NCBI GenBank assembly: GCA_027493625.1 | Contig: JAOSKM010000001.1 | Span: forward strand, 1,145,489-1,209,488 | Source: Planctomycetota bacterium | GTDB lineage: Bacteria > Planctomycetota > UBA8742 > UBA2392 | Direction of reading: 5' to 3' | DNA length: 64,000 nt | Part shown: positions 8,516 to 17,744 of the stretch, in pieces | Position numbering within the stretch: position 1 is the stretch's first letter | Layout of the letters: every line of letters begins with the position of its first letter | Notes under the pieces: model-generated | What the model was told of the DNA's origin: nothing | Databases searched by the model: none | The model's input: only the letters and a program-made list of their open reading frames with translations | Program-made: the position numbers and the translations under genes

Positions 8516-9535
8516 TTAACTTGACGCGCCGGCCTTGCTGGCTTCGCGCTGCAGCGCCTCGATGATCTTCTCATTCACGTGCTTGTCGCAGCAGTCAGCC
8601 GCCGTGCGGATGCCCGAGGCGATCGCGCGCTCGTCGCTGCGGCCGTGGGCGATCACCACGGTGCCGTTCACGCCCAGCAGCGCGGCGCCGCCGACTTCCT
8701 GCCAGTCGAGGTCGCGGACCATGCTGCCGATGGTGGTGCGGAAACGCTCGTCATCGCCCAGGCCGGCCTTGTGGGCGTGCTGGACGAACATCTTGACCAG
8801 GATTTCGCACAGGCCCTCGGCGGTCTTCAGCACCACGTTGCCGACCATGCCGTCGCACACGATCACTTCGCTGGCGCCCTCGAAGACCTCGTGGCCCTCG
8901 ATGTTGCCTCGGAAGTCGAGCTCGGACTGGTTCAGCAGGGCGTGGGCTTCCTTGATGACAGGGCTGCCCTTGCCCTCTTCGCTGCCGACGCTGAGCAGGC
9001 TTACATGCACCTTGTCATGCTCAGCGGCGATCACGTTGCGGTAGAAGATGTCGCCCATGGTCGCGTACTGGGCCAGGTGGGCGGGTTTGGCGGCCACGTT
9101 GGCGCCGACGTCCATGATCACGATGCGCCCGCGCAGGGTGGGCAGCGTGGTCAGAATGCCCGCGCGCCGCACGCCCGGCAGGGTGCGCAGCATCAGCGTG
9201 CTGGCGGCAACCAGGGCGCCGGTGTTGCCGGCGCTGATCACCGCGTCGGCCTTGCCTTCACGCACCAGGTGCACCGCGATGGGCAGCGAGGCCTGCTTCT
9301 TGGCCTTCAGCGCTTCCACCGGGTGTTCTTCCATGCCGATGCTCTGCGGGGCATGGATTACATGGATGTTCGGCAGTGGCTTTTCGCACTTGGCAAGTTC
9401 GGCGCTGACGACGGCCTCATCGCCGACCAGCAGCAGCTGCCAGTCGGGACGCTCGTTTGCAACGCGCCAGGTTCCGCGCACGACTACGCCGGGGGCTTTG
9501 TCGCCGCCCATGGCATCTATGGCGATACGGGGCAT
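8516..9535 (-). CDS. plsX: Phosphate acyltransferase PlsX
   Basis: 339 residues. Makes acyl-phosphate from acyl-ACP for phospholipid synthesis. The N-terminus RIAIDAMGGDKAP is the family signature, and SAGNTGAL and VIVCDGMVGNVVLKT are characteristic. It sits between rpmF and fabH, its normal place. Confidence 0.96.
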   Translation of the reverse strand: MPRIAIDAMGGDKAPGVVVRGTWRVANERPDWQLLLVGDEAVVSAELAKCEKPLPNIHVIHAPQSIGMEEHPVEALKAKKQASLPIAVHLVREGKADAVISAGNTGALVAASTLMLRTLPGVRRAGILTTLPTLRGRIVIMDVGANVAAKPAHLAQYATMGDIFYRNVIAAEHDKVHVSLLSVGSEEGKGSPVIKEAHALLNQSELDFRGNIEGHEVFEGASEVIVCDGMVGNVVLKTAEGLCEILVKMFVQHAHKAGLGDDERFRTTIGSMVRDLDWQEVGGAALLGVNGTVVIAHGRSDERAIASGIRTAADCCDKHVNEKIIEALQREASKAGASS

Positions 9536-9596
9536 GACGCTTCCTTACAAGGTGTGCAGGCCGGCGCCTGAAAGGCCCCGGCCTGAGGTTTTCCGG

Positions 9597-9785
9597 CTAC
9601 AGGCGTTCTTCGACTTCGAACACCCGCTTGCTCTTGCCGTAGTATCCGCTTTCTTCGCAGACCCGGTGAGCCAGCTTGGGCAGGCCGGTCTTGGCGCACT
9701 TGCTGATTTTCGGCAGCGACAACGCGTCATGGGCGCGGCGCTGGTTGCGTCGAGCCTTGGAGTTTTTCTTTTTCGGTGTGGGCAT
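9597..9785 (-). CDS. rpmF: 50S ribosomal protein L32
   Basis: 62 residues: basic MPTPKKKNSKARRNQRRAHD, then a short zinc-ribbon-like part with KCAKTG and RVCEESGYY. The zinc ribbon keeps one cysteine of each expected pair, so zinc binding is probably lost, as in other C-minus ribosomal protein variants. It sits just before plsX, the conserved arrangement, and 22 bp after the end of alaS. Confidence 0.93.
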   Translation of the reverse strand: MPTPKKKNSKARRNQRRAHDALSLPKISKCAKTGLPKLAHRVCEESGYYGKSKRVFEVEERL

Positions 9786-9807
9786 TGCTTTCTCCTGCTT
9801 CCCGCGT

Positions 9808-12800
9808 CTACGCCTTCTGGAGTGCTTCGCGGATACGTGTCACGCCGGTTTTCAACGCTTCCGGCAAGCCTTGCGGATCTTTTCCCCCGGCCTGGGCGAC
9901 ATCCGGCTTACCGCCGCCGCCCCCGCCGACAAGGCGGGCCATTTCGCCAACGATCTTGCCGGCGTGAAGCCCCCGTCCAACCAAATCTTTGGTAAATGCA
10001 ACCAACAGCAGCGCGCGACCATCGCCGCGACTGCCGAGCACCACCGCTGACGGGCCGCTATCCTGCCCCAAAGCGTCCTTGATTGTCAACAGATCGGTGG
10101 CTTCGACACCGTCGAGCTCAGCGACGTAAACTGTGACGTCGCCTACAGTTTCAGCGCTCTTGCGAATCGCTTCAAGCTTCGATTGATCGGCCCCGCCGCC
10201 CTTCTTGGCCTTGCCCTTGAGGTCTTTCACCTCTTTCAGCAGCGACTGCACTTTCTCCACAACCTTGCCCGGCTGCGCCTTGGTAAGCCCTTGCAGCTCG
10301 GCCAATGTCCGTGCCTCCTCGGCCGCCAGCTGGTACGCGTCCTGGCCAGTAACGGCCTCGATGCGCCGCACGCCGGCCGAAGAACTGCCCTCACTGAGGA
10401 TGCGGAAATAGCCGATGTCGCCGGTACGGCCGACGTGGGTGCCGCCGCAAAGCTCCATGGAGAAGGCCGGTGACACGGGCGTCCCGCCCGTGCGTGTTGC
10501 GGCCGTCTCGGCCGCCATCGAGGAACCAACCCACTTCCAATCCGTCAATCCGGCGGCCGATGGGTTGTTCATCGTGTACGCGATTTTACCCCTCCACTCG
10601 GCCTCATCACGAATCAGCCGGTCATAGTACTCGTCCATCCAGAACGCGCCTTTACGGCCCAGCACTTTGTTGCACTCTTTGGCCGTGAAAGACTTCCACG
10701 AATGAAGAATGTCTGACAGTCCGTGCCCGGCCGCAGGTTTGAACACGACATGAACATGGTTCGGCATCACGCACCATGCATGGAGCTCGTACCGCTCTCC
10801 GTCAAAGTGTTGAAGCGCATTTGCGACGATCCGGGCGCAGCGCTCATCCTTCAGCCAGCACTCCCCGTAACCCGCGTTAAAGGAACTCATCCATTCGTTC
10901 CGAAGACAGGACCTCAAGTCGCTCCTTCTCCAGGGCGTTCAGTTTGCGGCCTTGCGTCTCCGCTGCTTTCAGCAACTGCTGTCGGTGCGCTTCCAGCAAG
11001 TCTCGCTGCTCTTTTGCAAGCGAATCCGCCAGTCGGAAAGTTACGAAGTACGTGGCACCTTCGGCTTCCCAGTGGGGCAGGCGTCCCCTCCTTCGCTTCT
11101 CCAGCGCGCCTTCGGCGGGCTGGAAGCCCGCTTCACGTGCAGGCGTGACGCCTGCATCACGTGCGGCCGTGACGGCCGCATCACCCTCTCGGGTGCCCAT
11201 GGTCAGCACCCTGACCTTGTCGCCGTATTTCTCGCCGAACAGGGCCATGGCGCCGGCCTTCTGGGCTGCTTCGGGGCCATTACCTGTGTGCCTACTTCTG
11301 TGTTGGCCTGGATCCGCTGGTTGACCAGCCTTTCGATCTCCTGCTTTTCCTCGAAGGTGAGCGCCTTGGGGTGGCTGAAGTCGAAGCGCAGGCGGTCCGG
11401 CTGCACGATACTGCCGCGCTGCACAACGTGCTCGCCCAGCACCTTGCGCAAGGCCGCGTGCATCAGGTGGGTGGCGCTGTGATTCGAACGAATGCGGTCG
11501 CGGCGCTGCTGGTCCACACGCGCGGTGACGGTGTCGCCCACGCGCAGCTTGCCGTGCAGCAACTTGCCCTCATGCAGGAAGTAGTCGTCGCGCTTCTGTG
11601 TGTCGGCCACCTCGAACACGCCTTCGCCGACATGCAGGGAGCCCCGGTCCCCCACCTGGCCGCCTGACTCGCCGTAAAAGGGCGTGCGGTCGAGCACCAC
11701 CGTGGCAGAGTCGCCGGCCTCGATGATCTCGAAGGGCTCGCCGTCTCGCACGATGGCGAGCACCTTGCACTCGGCCTCGCAGCTTTCGTAGCCCAGGAAC
11801 TGGGTGGGCTTGTATTTGCCCTTCAGCTCCTGGAACCAGCCTTTCTCGAACACGACGACCTGTTTGTCGCCCTTGGAACGCCGGCGGTGCTCTTCTTCGG
11901 CGGCGTCGTAGCCGAGCTGGTCAAGCAACATGCCCACGGCGGCCAGTTCGTCCTGTACCACTTCGCGCGGCAGGCCCTGTGACTGATAGAGGTTGAAAGC
12001 CGCCTTGCCGTCGAGCGTTTTGTCGTCGCGCTCCTGGTGTTCGCGGATCAGGCCGGCCAGTTGCTGCAAGCCGCGCTCCAGCGTGGTGGAGAACTGCTGC
12101 TCCTCCTGCTGGATGGTGCCGATTACGGCGCTGGTGTTGCGCTTGAGCTCGGGGTAGGCGTCGCCGTAATGCTCAACAACCACGGGCACCAGCTTGTGCA
12201 GGAACGGCCCGTCAAAGCCAAGCGCCGAGCCGTCTCGGAAGGCGCGCCGGATGATGCGCCGCACCACGTAACCGGCGCCTTCATTCGAGGGCAGAATGCC
12301 GTCCGACATGCAGAAGGTGACAGCGCGGACGTGGTCGGCGATGCGCTTCTCGCGGACGAGGTTCTCAGCCCCGCCCGGAAGGGCGGGGGAACCGGCTTCT
12401 GATCGCTCATGGGTGGATTCCCCCGGCCTGCCGGCCGGGGCTGATGCGCGCAACGCTTGTCGGATCGGCGCAAACAAGCCGCAATCGAGGGTGGTTTTGG
12501 CGCCGTCGAGTACCATCACGAGTCGCTCGAAACCGCCGCCGAAGTCGATGTTCTTGCTGGGCAGGGGGCGTCAGCGTGCCTTTGCCCGGTGCGGGGCCTG
12601 AGCGCTCGTACTGGGTGAAGACGATATTGCCGATTTCCATGAAGCGGTTGCCGTTGGTCTCTACGTTGCCTTCGCCGTACTCGGGGCCGAGGTCGTAGAA
12701 GATTTCGCTGCACGGGCCGCACACACCGTTGGGGCCCTGGCTGGGCGCGCCCGCGGGCCAGAAGTTGTCGTGTTCACCCAGCCAGAAGATGCGCTTCTCA

Positions 12801-13342
12801 AGCTCGTCCTTCTTCCACAGCTTGCCGAGGATTTCGCGCCAGTAGTTCGCGGCCTCTTCGTCGCGGCCGTCGCCCTTTTCGTCGCCCTTGTACACGCTCA
12901 CGTACAGCTTTGACGTGTCAAGACCGCAGCCGCCCTTGTCCCAGGGCAGTGTGTAGAAGTCCCAGATCCAGCGGATCGCCTCGCGCTTGAAAAATCCCTT
13001 GCTGCCGTTGGGCCCGTCGAGGCCGTCGCCGAAGCTGAAGAAGCCCAGCATCTCAAAGAACGTGTGGTGGCGCGCGGTCTTGCCCACGTTCTCCAGATCG
13101 GGGGTCCTCATGCACTTTTGGACAGTGGTAGCCGCCCGGGTGCCGTGGATTAAATTGCCGGTGAAATCGTCCTTGAACTGGTGCATGCCGGCGCTGGTGA
13201 ACAACGTGCTGGGGTCGGGCGGCTGCAGGCTGCTGCTGGGCAGCACCAGACTGCCCTTCACCTTGCCCCCCGCGTGCTCCTTCATGCGCGCGTCGAAGAA
13301 GTCGAGGAAGCGTTTGCGCAATTCGTTCGGGTCTACCTTCAT
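9808..13342 (-). CDS. alaS: Alanyl-tRNA synthetase, frameshifted and interrupted by a REP-associated transposase
   Basis: From ATG 13342 (MKVDPNELRKRFLDFFDARM) the class II catalytic core runs in one frame to about 12569. It continues (NIDFGGGFERLVMVLDGA) in another frame down to about 11277, then returns to the first frame. The switches fit one extra G in the G5 run 12564-12568 and one missing G in the run 11273-11276 (plus-strand letters). The editing-domain motif HSATHLMHA is present. After VLTMG (11195) about 243 codons of REP and transposase DNA intervene. AlaS then resumes in FSMELCGGTHVGRTG at 10464, the zinc/editing motif, followed by the C-Ala oligomerisation and glycine-rich domain. 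With three one-base corrections the whole is a single frame of about 1177 codons. A further in-frame palindrome lies at 12369-12440. Confidence 0.85.
10474..10515. repeat. REP palindromes, downstream side of the transposase
   Basis: CACGGGCGTCCCGCCCGTG (10474-10492) and GCGGCCGTCTCGGCCGC (10499-10515). Same form, GCnGGC with a 3-base loop, as the REPs on the other side. Confidence 0.8.
10523..11098 (-). CDS. REP-associated tyrosine transposase (RAYT, Y1 family), frameshifted
   Basis: The start reads KRRRGRLPHWEAEGATYFVT, the standard N-terminus of TnpA_REP proteins. After a one-base frame change at 10879-10881 it continues NAGYGECWLKDERCARIV. The HUH motif is in HAWCVMPNHVHVVF and the catalytic tyrosine region in FWMDEYYDRLIRDE; it ends NNPSAAGLTDWKWVG. 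About 190 residues, so full length for the family. It would nick single-stranded DNA at REP hairpins. It has no obvious start codon of its own near the N-terminus (a GTG at about 11149 is possible), and it lies in the reading frame of the host alaS gene. REPs of the same form flank it. Confidence 0.85.
11115..11179. repeat. Three REP palindromes, upstream side of the transposase
   Basis: GCGGGCTGGAAGCCCGC (11115-11131), GCAGGCGTGACGCCTGC (11139-11155) and GCGGCCGTGACGGCCGC (11163-11179), each a 7-bp stem with a 3-base loop, spaced by 7 bases. Confidence 0.85.
12369..12440. repeat. Two palindromes inserted in frame in alaS
   Basis: CCCCGCCCGGAAGGGCGGGG (12369-12388) and CCCCGGCCTGCCGGCCGGGG (12421-12440). 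They encode about 28 extra residues between the AlaS motifs CGLFAPIRQAL and REKRIADHVRAVTF, where other AlaS proteins have none, and the frame stays open. Confidence 0.75.
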
Positions 13343-13359
13343 GGCTCGTCTTTCGTGAT

Positions 13360-13489
13360 GCGGGCGTCCCGCCCGCACGTGCGGCGCGCGTCCCGCGCGC
13401 CGGGGCCTCCGGCCCCAATAGAACGCGGGCCAGAGGCCCGCGCAATATGCAGGCGAGACGCCTGCTCCACATGCGGCCGGGACGCCCGC
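13360..13489. repeat. Cluster of six REP palindromes between recA and alaS
   Basis: GCGGGCGTCCCGCCCGC (13360-13376) is followed by five similar 17-bp hairpins up to GCGGCCGGGACGCCCGC (13473-13489). Same form as the REPs bordering the transposase in alaS. They fill the gap between the recA stop and the alaS start. Confidence 0.85.
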
Positions 13490-13493
13490 GCCG

Positions 13494-14543
13494 CTATTCC
13501 TCGGCGTCCGCTGCCTTCTCGCCTGTCGGCATGCCGAGCGCTTCCCGGGTAGCTCGATCCACCTGGGCCCAGATGTCCTTGTTCTCGGCGAGGAACGCCT
13601 TGGCGTTTTCCTTGCCCTGCCCAAGCTTGGTGTCGCCAAACGTCCACCACGCGCCGGAGCGCTTGACCGTGCCGGTCTGCACACCCAGCTCAAGCAGGTC
13701 GCCGAGCTTGCTGACGCCCTCGTTGAAGATGATCTCCAGCGTCGTCTTCTTGAACGGCGGCGCCAGCTTGTTCTTGACCACCTTCACGTTCACCTCGTGC
13801 CCGACCACGTCTTCACCCACCTTGATCGGTTTGCCCTTGCGCACCTCGATGCGCTGGCTGGCCGCGAATTTTAACGCGTTGCCGCCCGTGGTTGTTTCCG
13901 GGTTGCCGAACACGATGCCGATCTTCATGCGGATCTGGTTGATGAAGATCAGGCTGGTCTTGGCGCGACTCACGGCCGCGGTCAACTTCCGCATGGCCTG
14001 GCTCATGAGCCGGGCCTGGCTGCCCATCTGGGCGTCGCCCATGTCGCCCTCAAGCTCGCTGCGCGGCACCAGCGCGGCGACGCTGTCCACCACGATGATG
14101 TCGAAGGCGTTGCTGCGCACCAGCGTCTCGCAGATGTCCAGGGCCTGCTCGCCGCTGTCGGGCTGGCTGACGTACAGGTTCTCGGTGTCCACGCCGATCT
14201 TGCTAGCGTACACCGGGTCCAGGGCGTGCTCGGCGTCGATGAACGCCGCCAGGCCGCCGCGCTTCTGCGCCTCGGCGATGATCTGCAGGGTGATGGTGGT
14301 CTTGCCGCTGGATTCGGGGCCGTAGATTTCGATTACGCGGCCGCGCGGCACTCCGCGCCCGCCGAGTGCCAGGTCGAAGCTAAGGGCGCCTGTGCTGATG
14401 CCCTGGATTTCGACTGTCGGGGCATCGCCGAGTTTCATCAGCGAGCCCTTGCCGTGGGTTTTTTCGATCTGCGCCAGGGCCATCTTTACGGCCTCGGCGC
14501 GCTTGTCATCGCGCTTTTCCGGTGCGGCAGTCTTCGCGGCCAT
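13494..14543 (-). CDS. recA: Recombinase A
   Basis: 349 residues from ATG 14543 ([19 protein letters not shown]), preceded by the ribosome site AAAGGA; an upstream TTG at 14558 is not needed. It forms filaments on single-stranded DNA and drives strand exchange and the SOS response. The Walker A motif GPESSGKTT lies near residue 70, followed by the recA signature motifs [15 protein letters not shown] and [13 protein letters not shown]. The length is normal and the C-terminus is acidic (EKAADAEE). Confidence 0.97.
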   Translation of the reverse strand: MAAKTAAPEKRDDKRAEAVKMALAQIEKTHGKGSLMKLGDAPTVEIQGISTGALSFDLALGGRGVPRGRVIEIYGPESSGKTTITLQIIAEAQKRGGLAAFIDAEHALDPVYASKIGVDTENLYVSQPDSGEQALDICETLVRSNAFDIIVVDSVAALVPRSELEGDMGDAQMGSQARLMSQAMRKLTAAVSRAKTSLIFINQIRMKIGIVFGNPETTTGGNALKFAASQRIEVRKGKPIKVGEDVVGHEVNVKVVKNKLAPPFKKTTLEIIFNEGVSKLGDLLELGVQTGTVKRSGAWWTFGDTKLGQGKENAKAFLAENKDIWAQVDRATREALGMPTGEKAADAEE

Positions 14544-14684
14544 AGCGGTTCCTTTCAAAGGAAGCGCATGCTATGGGCGCCGGCAGCGGCTAACAAGTGT
14601 GGAGCAATTTGGGATTCTGCATTTTGCTGATCTTTGCATCAGCTCAAGAAGACAAAACACGTTCCTGAGGAAAAGCAACTGCGA

Positions 14685-14764
14685 CAACCACGAAGGGCCA
14701 CCAAGGGCCACGAAGAACAGCGGGTCACGCCTTACTTCGTGGCCCTTCGTGGCTCTTCGTGGTT
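14685..14764. repeat. Hairpin element of cttcgtgg units, copy 1
   Basis: The left arm CCACGAAGGGCCACCAAGGG and the right arm CTTCGTGGCCCTTCGTGGCT are reverse complements around a 25-base loop (AACAGC...TCACGC.TTA). A homologue with the same loop is at 41301-41410. It lies in the 269-bp gap upstream of recA; nothing else in that gap is recognised. Confidence 0.75.
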
Positions 14765-14812
14765 CAAGTGCTTTGAATCAGGCGAAGGATCTGATGCCAC
14801 CTTCATGCACCA

Positions 14813-15574
14813 TCAGCCCTGCGGCTTGTAGACCACGCCGTCGTACCAGGCGGCGATTTCGCGGCCGGGTTTTTCCTCGAAGTAGTGGTCGCGCACCCAG
14901 TGCTTGATGCTGACGCCGGGATTGGATTTCTCGAAATGCTCGTACATGTCGAGGAAGCGGCCGAGTTCGCTGGCGTCGCCGAAGCTGACGTGGCCGTACG
15001 GGAAGAAGGCCATCTGCTTGCGGGCTTTTTCGAGCGGCTGGCCCAGGTAGTCGTGCAGCCAGATGGCGCTTACCAGGCCGGTGCGGTCGCTGCCGTGCTG
15101 GCAATGCACATGGATGGGGCGCTCGGCGTTGTCCAGCGCTTCAAACACGCGCGCGAGCTCGGAACGGTACGGCATGCGCGAAGTCGGCAGCGCGGCCACC
15201 ACCAGCTTCGCGTCCGTTTCCGCCACGGCGGCGGCTTCGGCCTCGTAGCTTTCGCGGTTGCCGTCCTCGGTGCCGACGAGGCGGATCACCGTCTTGATGC
15301 CGTTTTCATGGATCAGGCGTTTGAGCTCGGGCCCGCTCAACTCGCGGCTGCGGGTGAAGTCAGCGCCGGCCTGGTGCACGTTGTCCGTACCGAAGCGGTA
15401 CAGCAGAAACGCCAGGATGATCGTCAGCGCGCCAACCAGGAACACCGCGCCGCCGATGATCAGGCGGGTGCGGTCCTGGCGGCCGTGGATGTAGCCCCAG
15501 GAATCGATTGAGCGCTCGATGCTGCCGGGCGAGCCGGCTTTGTTGATGCCGTGCGGGTCGGTTGATGCAACCAT
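14813..15574 (-). CDS. Membrane-anchored dual-specificity/tyrosine phosphatase-like protein
   Basis: 253 residues from ATG 15574, one base after the epimerase stop, with GGAGG upstream. A single membrane helix (LIIGGAVFLVGALTIILAFL, residues about 37-57) precedes a cysteine phosphatase domain. The P-loop is HCQHGSDRTG, a complete C-x5-R motif, near residue 155. An aspartate-rich loop (GTEDGNRESY) may carry the general acid. It is translationally coupled to a heptose-epimerase-like gene, which suggests envelope polysaccharide or phosphosugar work, but the substrate is unknown. Confidence 0.8.
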   Translation of the reverse strand: MVASTDPHGINKAGSPGSIERSIDSWGYIHGRQDRTRLIIGGAVFLVGALTIILAFLLYRFGTDNVHQAGADFTRSRELSGPELKRLIHENGIKTVIRLVGTEDGNRESYEAEAAAVAETDAKLVVAALPTSRMPYRSELARVFEALDNAERPIHVHCQHGSDRTGLVSAIWLHDYLGQPLEKARKQMAFFPYGHVSFGDASELGRFLDMYEHFEKSNPGVSIKHWVRDHYFEEKPGREIAAWYDGVVYKPQG

Positions 15575-15575
15575 G

Positions 15576-16532
15576 TCAGGCCTGTGCCTCCAGCCACTTG
15601 ACGTACTGGGCGACGCCGTTTTCCAGATTGTACTTCGGCTCATAGCCCAGTTCAGCCTTGCTGCGGCTGAGATCGGCCTGGGTGAACGGCTGGAAGAACG
15701 GGAAGGGGTTGTCGATGTATTCCGGCTCGAGGCTCAAACCCAGCGCCTTGTTGAGCTGCTCGATCACCTCGTTGAAGCTGCGCGCCTCGCCGCTGCCGGT
15801 GTTGAACACGCCGGCCTTGCCGCTGTTCATGGCCAGCAGCGTGCACTGCACGGCGTCGTCCACGTGCACGAAGTCGCGCTTCTGTTCGCCGTGCTTGAAC
15901 ACGCGGGGGCGCTTGCCCTGCTTCATCTGCAGGTAAAGCTGGTTGATCATGCTGGCCATGGCGCCCTTGTGCTGCTCGTGGGGGCCGTACACGTTGAAGT
16001 AGCGCACGGCGTTCAGCTTCCAGCCCGCGAGTTCGGGGTCACGGCGGAACTTCTCGGCCAGGTTTTCGAGCTGCACCTTGCTGAAGCCGTACACGTTGGC
16101 GGGTTTGCGCGGGTCGGTCTCGGTGTTCACGCGCGCGTCGATGCCGTAGGTGGCGGCGCTGCTGGCGTAGGTGATGGGCGTCTGGCGCTCGCGCGTGAAC
16201 TCAAGCAGTCTGCGGAAGCTTTCGATGTTGTCCCAGCACATCTGGCGCTGGTCCATCACGCGCGTGTCGGTGATGCTGGCGAGGTGAAAGATGGCGTCGA
16301 AATCCTGGGCGCGCAGGTGCTTCTTGTAGTCCAGCTTCGCCATGTCCAGCGCGATCAGCTCACCGCGGAAGCCTTCCAGGTTCTTGAAGTTGCCGCTGCG
16401 GAAATCGTCGATCACCGTGACATCGGCGTTGGGCCACTCGTCCTCGATGCGCCGCACCAGTCGCGAGCCGATGAAGCCCGCGCCGCCGGTCACCAGCACA
16501 CGCCAGATCGCATTTTTACCGGGTAAAGTCAT
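15576..16532 (-). CDS. ADP-L-glycero-D-manno-heptose-6-epimerase-like SDR
   Basis: 318 residues from ATG 16532 (MTLPGKNAIWRVLVTGGAGF). Extended short-chain dehydrogenase with the NAD-binding TGGAGFIGS and the YGFSK catalytic Tyr/Lys. The RfaD-like stretch YFNVYGPHEQHKGAMASM is followed by KRDFVHVDD. RfaD turns the D,D-heptose into the L,D form for lipopolysaccharide core. An ATG six codons upstream (16550) is also possible. The phosphatase gene follows at once. Other nucleotide-sugar epimerases cannot be ruled out. Confidence 0.75.
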   Translation of the reverse strand: MTLPGKNAIWRVLVTGGAGFIGSRLVRRIEDEWPNADVTVIDDFRSGNFKNLEGFRGELIALDMAKLDYKKHLRAQDFDAIFHLASITDTRVMDQRQMCWDNIESFRRLLEFTRERQTPITYASSAATYGIDARVNTETDPRKPANVYGFSKVQLENLAEKFRRDPELAGWKLNAVRYFNVYGPHEQHKGAMASMINQLYLQMKQGKRPRVFKHGEQKRDFVHVDDAVQCTLLAMNSGKAGVFNTGSGEARSFNEVIEQLNKALGLSLEPEYIDNPFPFFQPFTQADLSRSKAELGYEPKYNLENGVAQYVKWLEAQA

Positions 16533-16555
16533 GGGCGCAGAGAATGACAAGGGAT

Positions 16556-16640
16556 GGGGTCAGAGGCTAGAGGTCAGAGGTCAGGGAAAGAAAACCGGAG
16601 GCCAGGGACGCCCTGACCTCCGGTCTCTGATCTCTGAACT
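16556..16640. repeat. Inverted short tandem repeats (core GGTCAGA)
   Basis: The left arm GGCTAGAGGTCAGAGGTCAG and the right arm CCTGACCTCCGGTCTCTGAT with CTGAACTCTAG are imperfect reverse complements built from 7-8 base units. They fill the gap between the epimerase start and the stop of the DHS-like gene. Confidence 0.7.
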
Positions 16641-17744
16641 CTAGACCGCCACGGCCTGCTTCTTGCCGGCCTTCTTGGCCTTCTTCATCACGAAGTCCGG
16701 GCCCTTGAAGTACTTGCTGAGCTCGAGGCCCTTGCGCTTCTTGTGGGCGCCGCGGGCGTAGACCGCGCCGGCCAGCAACGGGAAGGTCACGGTCGCCTCG
16801 CCGAACACCATCTGCTCGTAGGTCAGGTCAACCTTGCCCCAGCTGCTTGCTTCCTTCAGCGTGCTGCCGCTGAGCGCGCCGTCACGCTCGTCGGCCACGG
16901 TCAGCTGGATGGCGTACTTGTGCATGGGGATGTCTTCCATGCCCAGCACCTCGGCCGCCACCACGGTGTCCTGCGTGAAGTTCTTGGGCACGCCGCCGCC
17001 GATCATCACGATCGCGGTTTCCTTGGTGGCGTGCATCTTCAGGTAGGTGAGGTCCAGGAAGTCACGGCCGCTGTCGATGCTGGCCATGGGCTGGCCGGCC
17101 TTGATGCGCTTGTGCTGGTGCAGCACGACGCCGAAGCCCGCGGAGCAGTCGCTGAAGGCAGGCACGAAGATCGGCACGTTCTTGTTGTAGCAGGCCTCGA
17201 CGAAGCCATCGTGCTTCTTGCCGTGTTTTACCAGGTAGCGGCCCATTTCCTGAATGACCTCACGACTCGCGTAAGGCCTGGGTTCGAGGCTGTCGAAGAT
17301 CGCGGTCATGGTGTCGTCGCAGACGCGCAGCTCGTCTTCGTTGATGTAATGGTCGTAGATGCGGTCGATCGCCAGCTCGCGCAGCTCGGCGTCGTTGACG
17401 AACTGTGTGCCCTTGTAGTGGCTGAAGCCCAGGCCCTCGAAGAAGTCCTGGTCCACCACGATGGCGCCGGTGCTGACGATGGCGTCCACCATGTTGTTGT
17501 TGACCAGGTCAACGATCACCTTCTTGAGGCCCGCGCTGACCAGGCTGCCGGCCAGGCACAGCACCACGCTGCAGTTCTTGTCGCGCAGGGCCATGTCGTA
17601 GATGTCGGCCGCGCGCGACAGGTTGCGAGCCTGGAAGCTGGTGTCGCCCATCATGGCGACGAGCTTGTCCAGGTCGCGCACCTTGGTGATGTCGATGTGC
17701 TTGACGAGGCTCTTCTTGTTGAGGTAGTCCGATTTCTTTGCCAT
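16641..17744 (-). CDS. Deoxyhypusine synthase family protein
   Basis: 367 residues from ATG 17744 (MAKKSDYLNKKSLVKHIDIT). Homologue of the NAD-dependent spermidine-using enzymes. The motif SSWGKVD carries the lysine that forms the enzyme-imine intermediate; STGAIVVDQD and IGGGVPKNF are family motifs. Bacteria lack eIF5A, and family members there act on spermidine or putrescine, for example making homospermidine, or have unknown substrates. The C-terminus is lysine-rich. Any upstream start would read through an inverted repeat, so 17744 is preferred. Confidence 0.85.
   Translation of the reverse strand: MAKKSDYLNKKSLVKHIDITKVRDLDKLVAMMGDTSFQARNLSRAADIYDMALRDKNCSVVLCLAGSLVSAGLKKVIVDLVNNNMVDAIVSTGAIVVDQDFFEGLGFSHYKGTQFVNDAELRELAIDRIYDHYINEDELRVCDDTMTAIFDSLEPRPYASREVIQEMGRYLVKHGKKHDGFVEACYNKNVPIFVPAFSDCSAGFGVVLHQHKRIKAGQPMASIDSGRDFLDLTYLKMHATKETAIVMIGGGVPKNFTQDTVVAAEVLGMEDIPMHKYAIQLTVADERDGALSGSTLKEASSWGKVDLTYEQMVFGEATVTFPLLAGAVYARGAHKKRKGLELSKYFKGPDFVMKKAKKAGKKQAVAV

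Larger units (their letters stand above)
10465..11194 (-). mobile_element. REP/transposase insertion inside alaS
   Basis: DNA between the AlaS codons VLTMG and FSMELCGG, absent from normal AlaS proteins. It holds three REP palindromes at one end (11115-11179), a Y1 transposase gene and two palindromes at the other end (10474-10515). Its length (730 bp) corrected for the one extra base in an A3 run (10879-10881) is a multiple of three, and no stop remains in the alaS frame. Confidence 0.8.

Noticed and set aside
9517..9699. 60-codon minus-strand frame between rpmF and plsX
   Set aside because: Overlaps rpmF in another frame and has no recognisable protein; shadow.
13360..13489. CRISPR array
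   Set aside because: Repeats are different palindromes with 5-15 base gaps, not identical repeats with spacers; no cas genes in the window.
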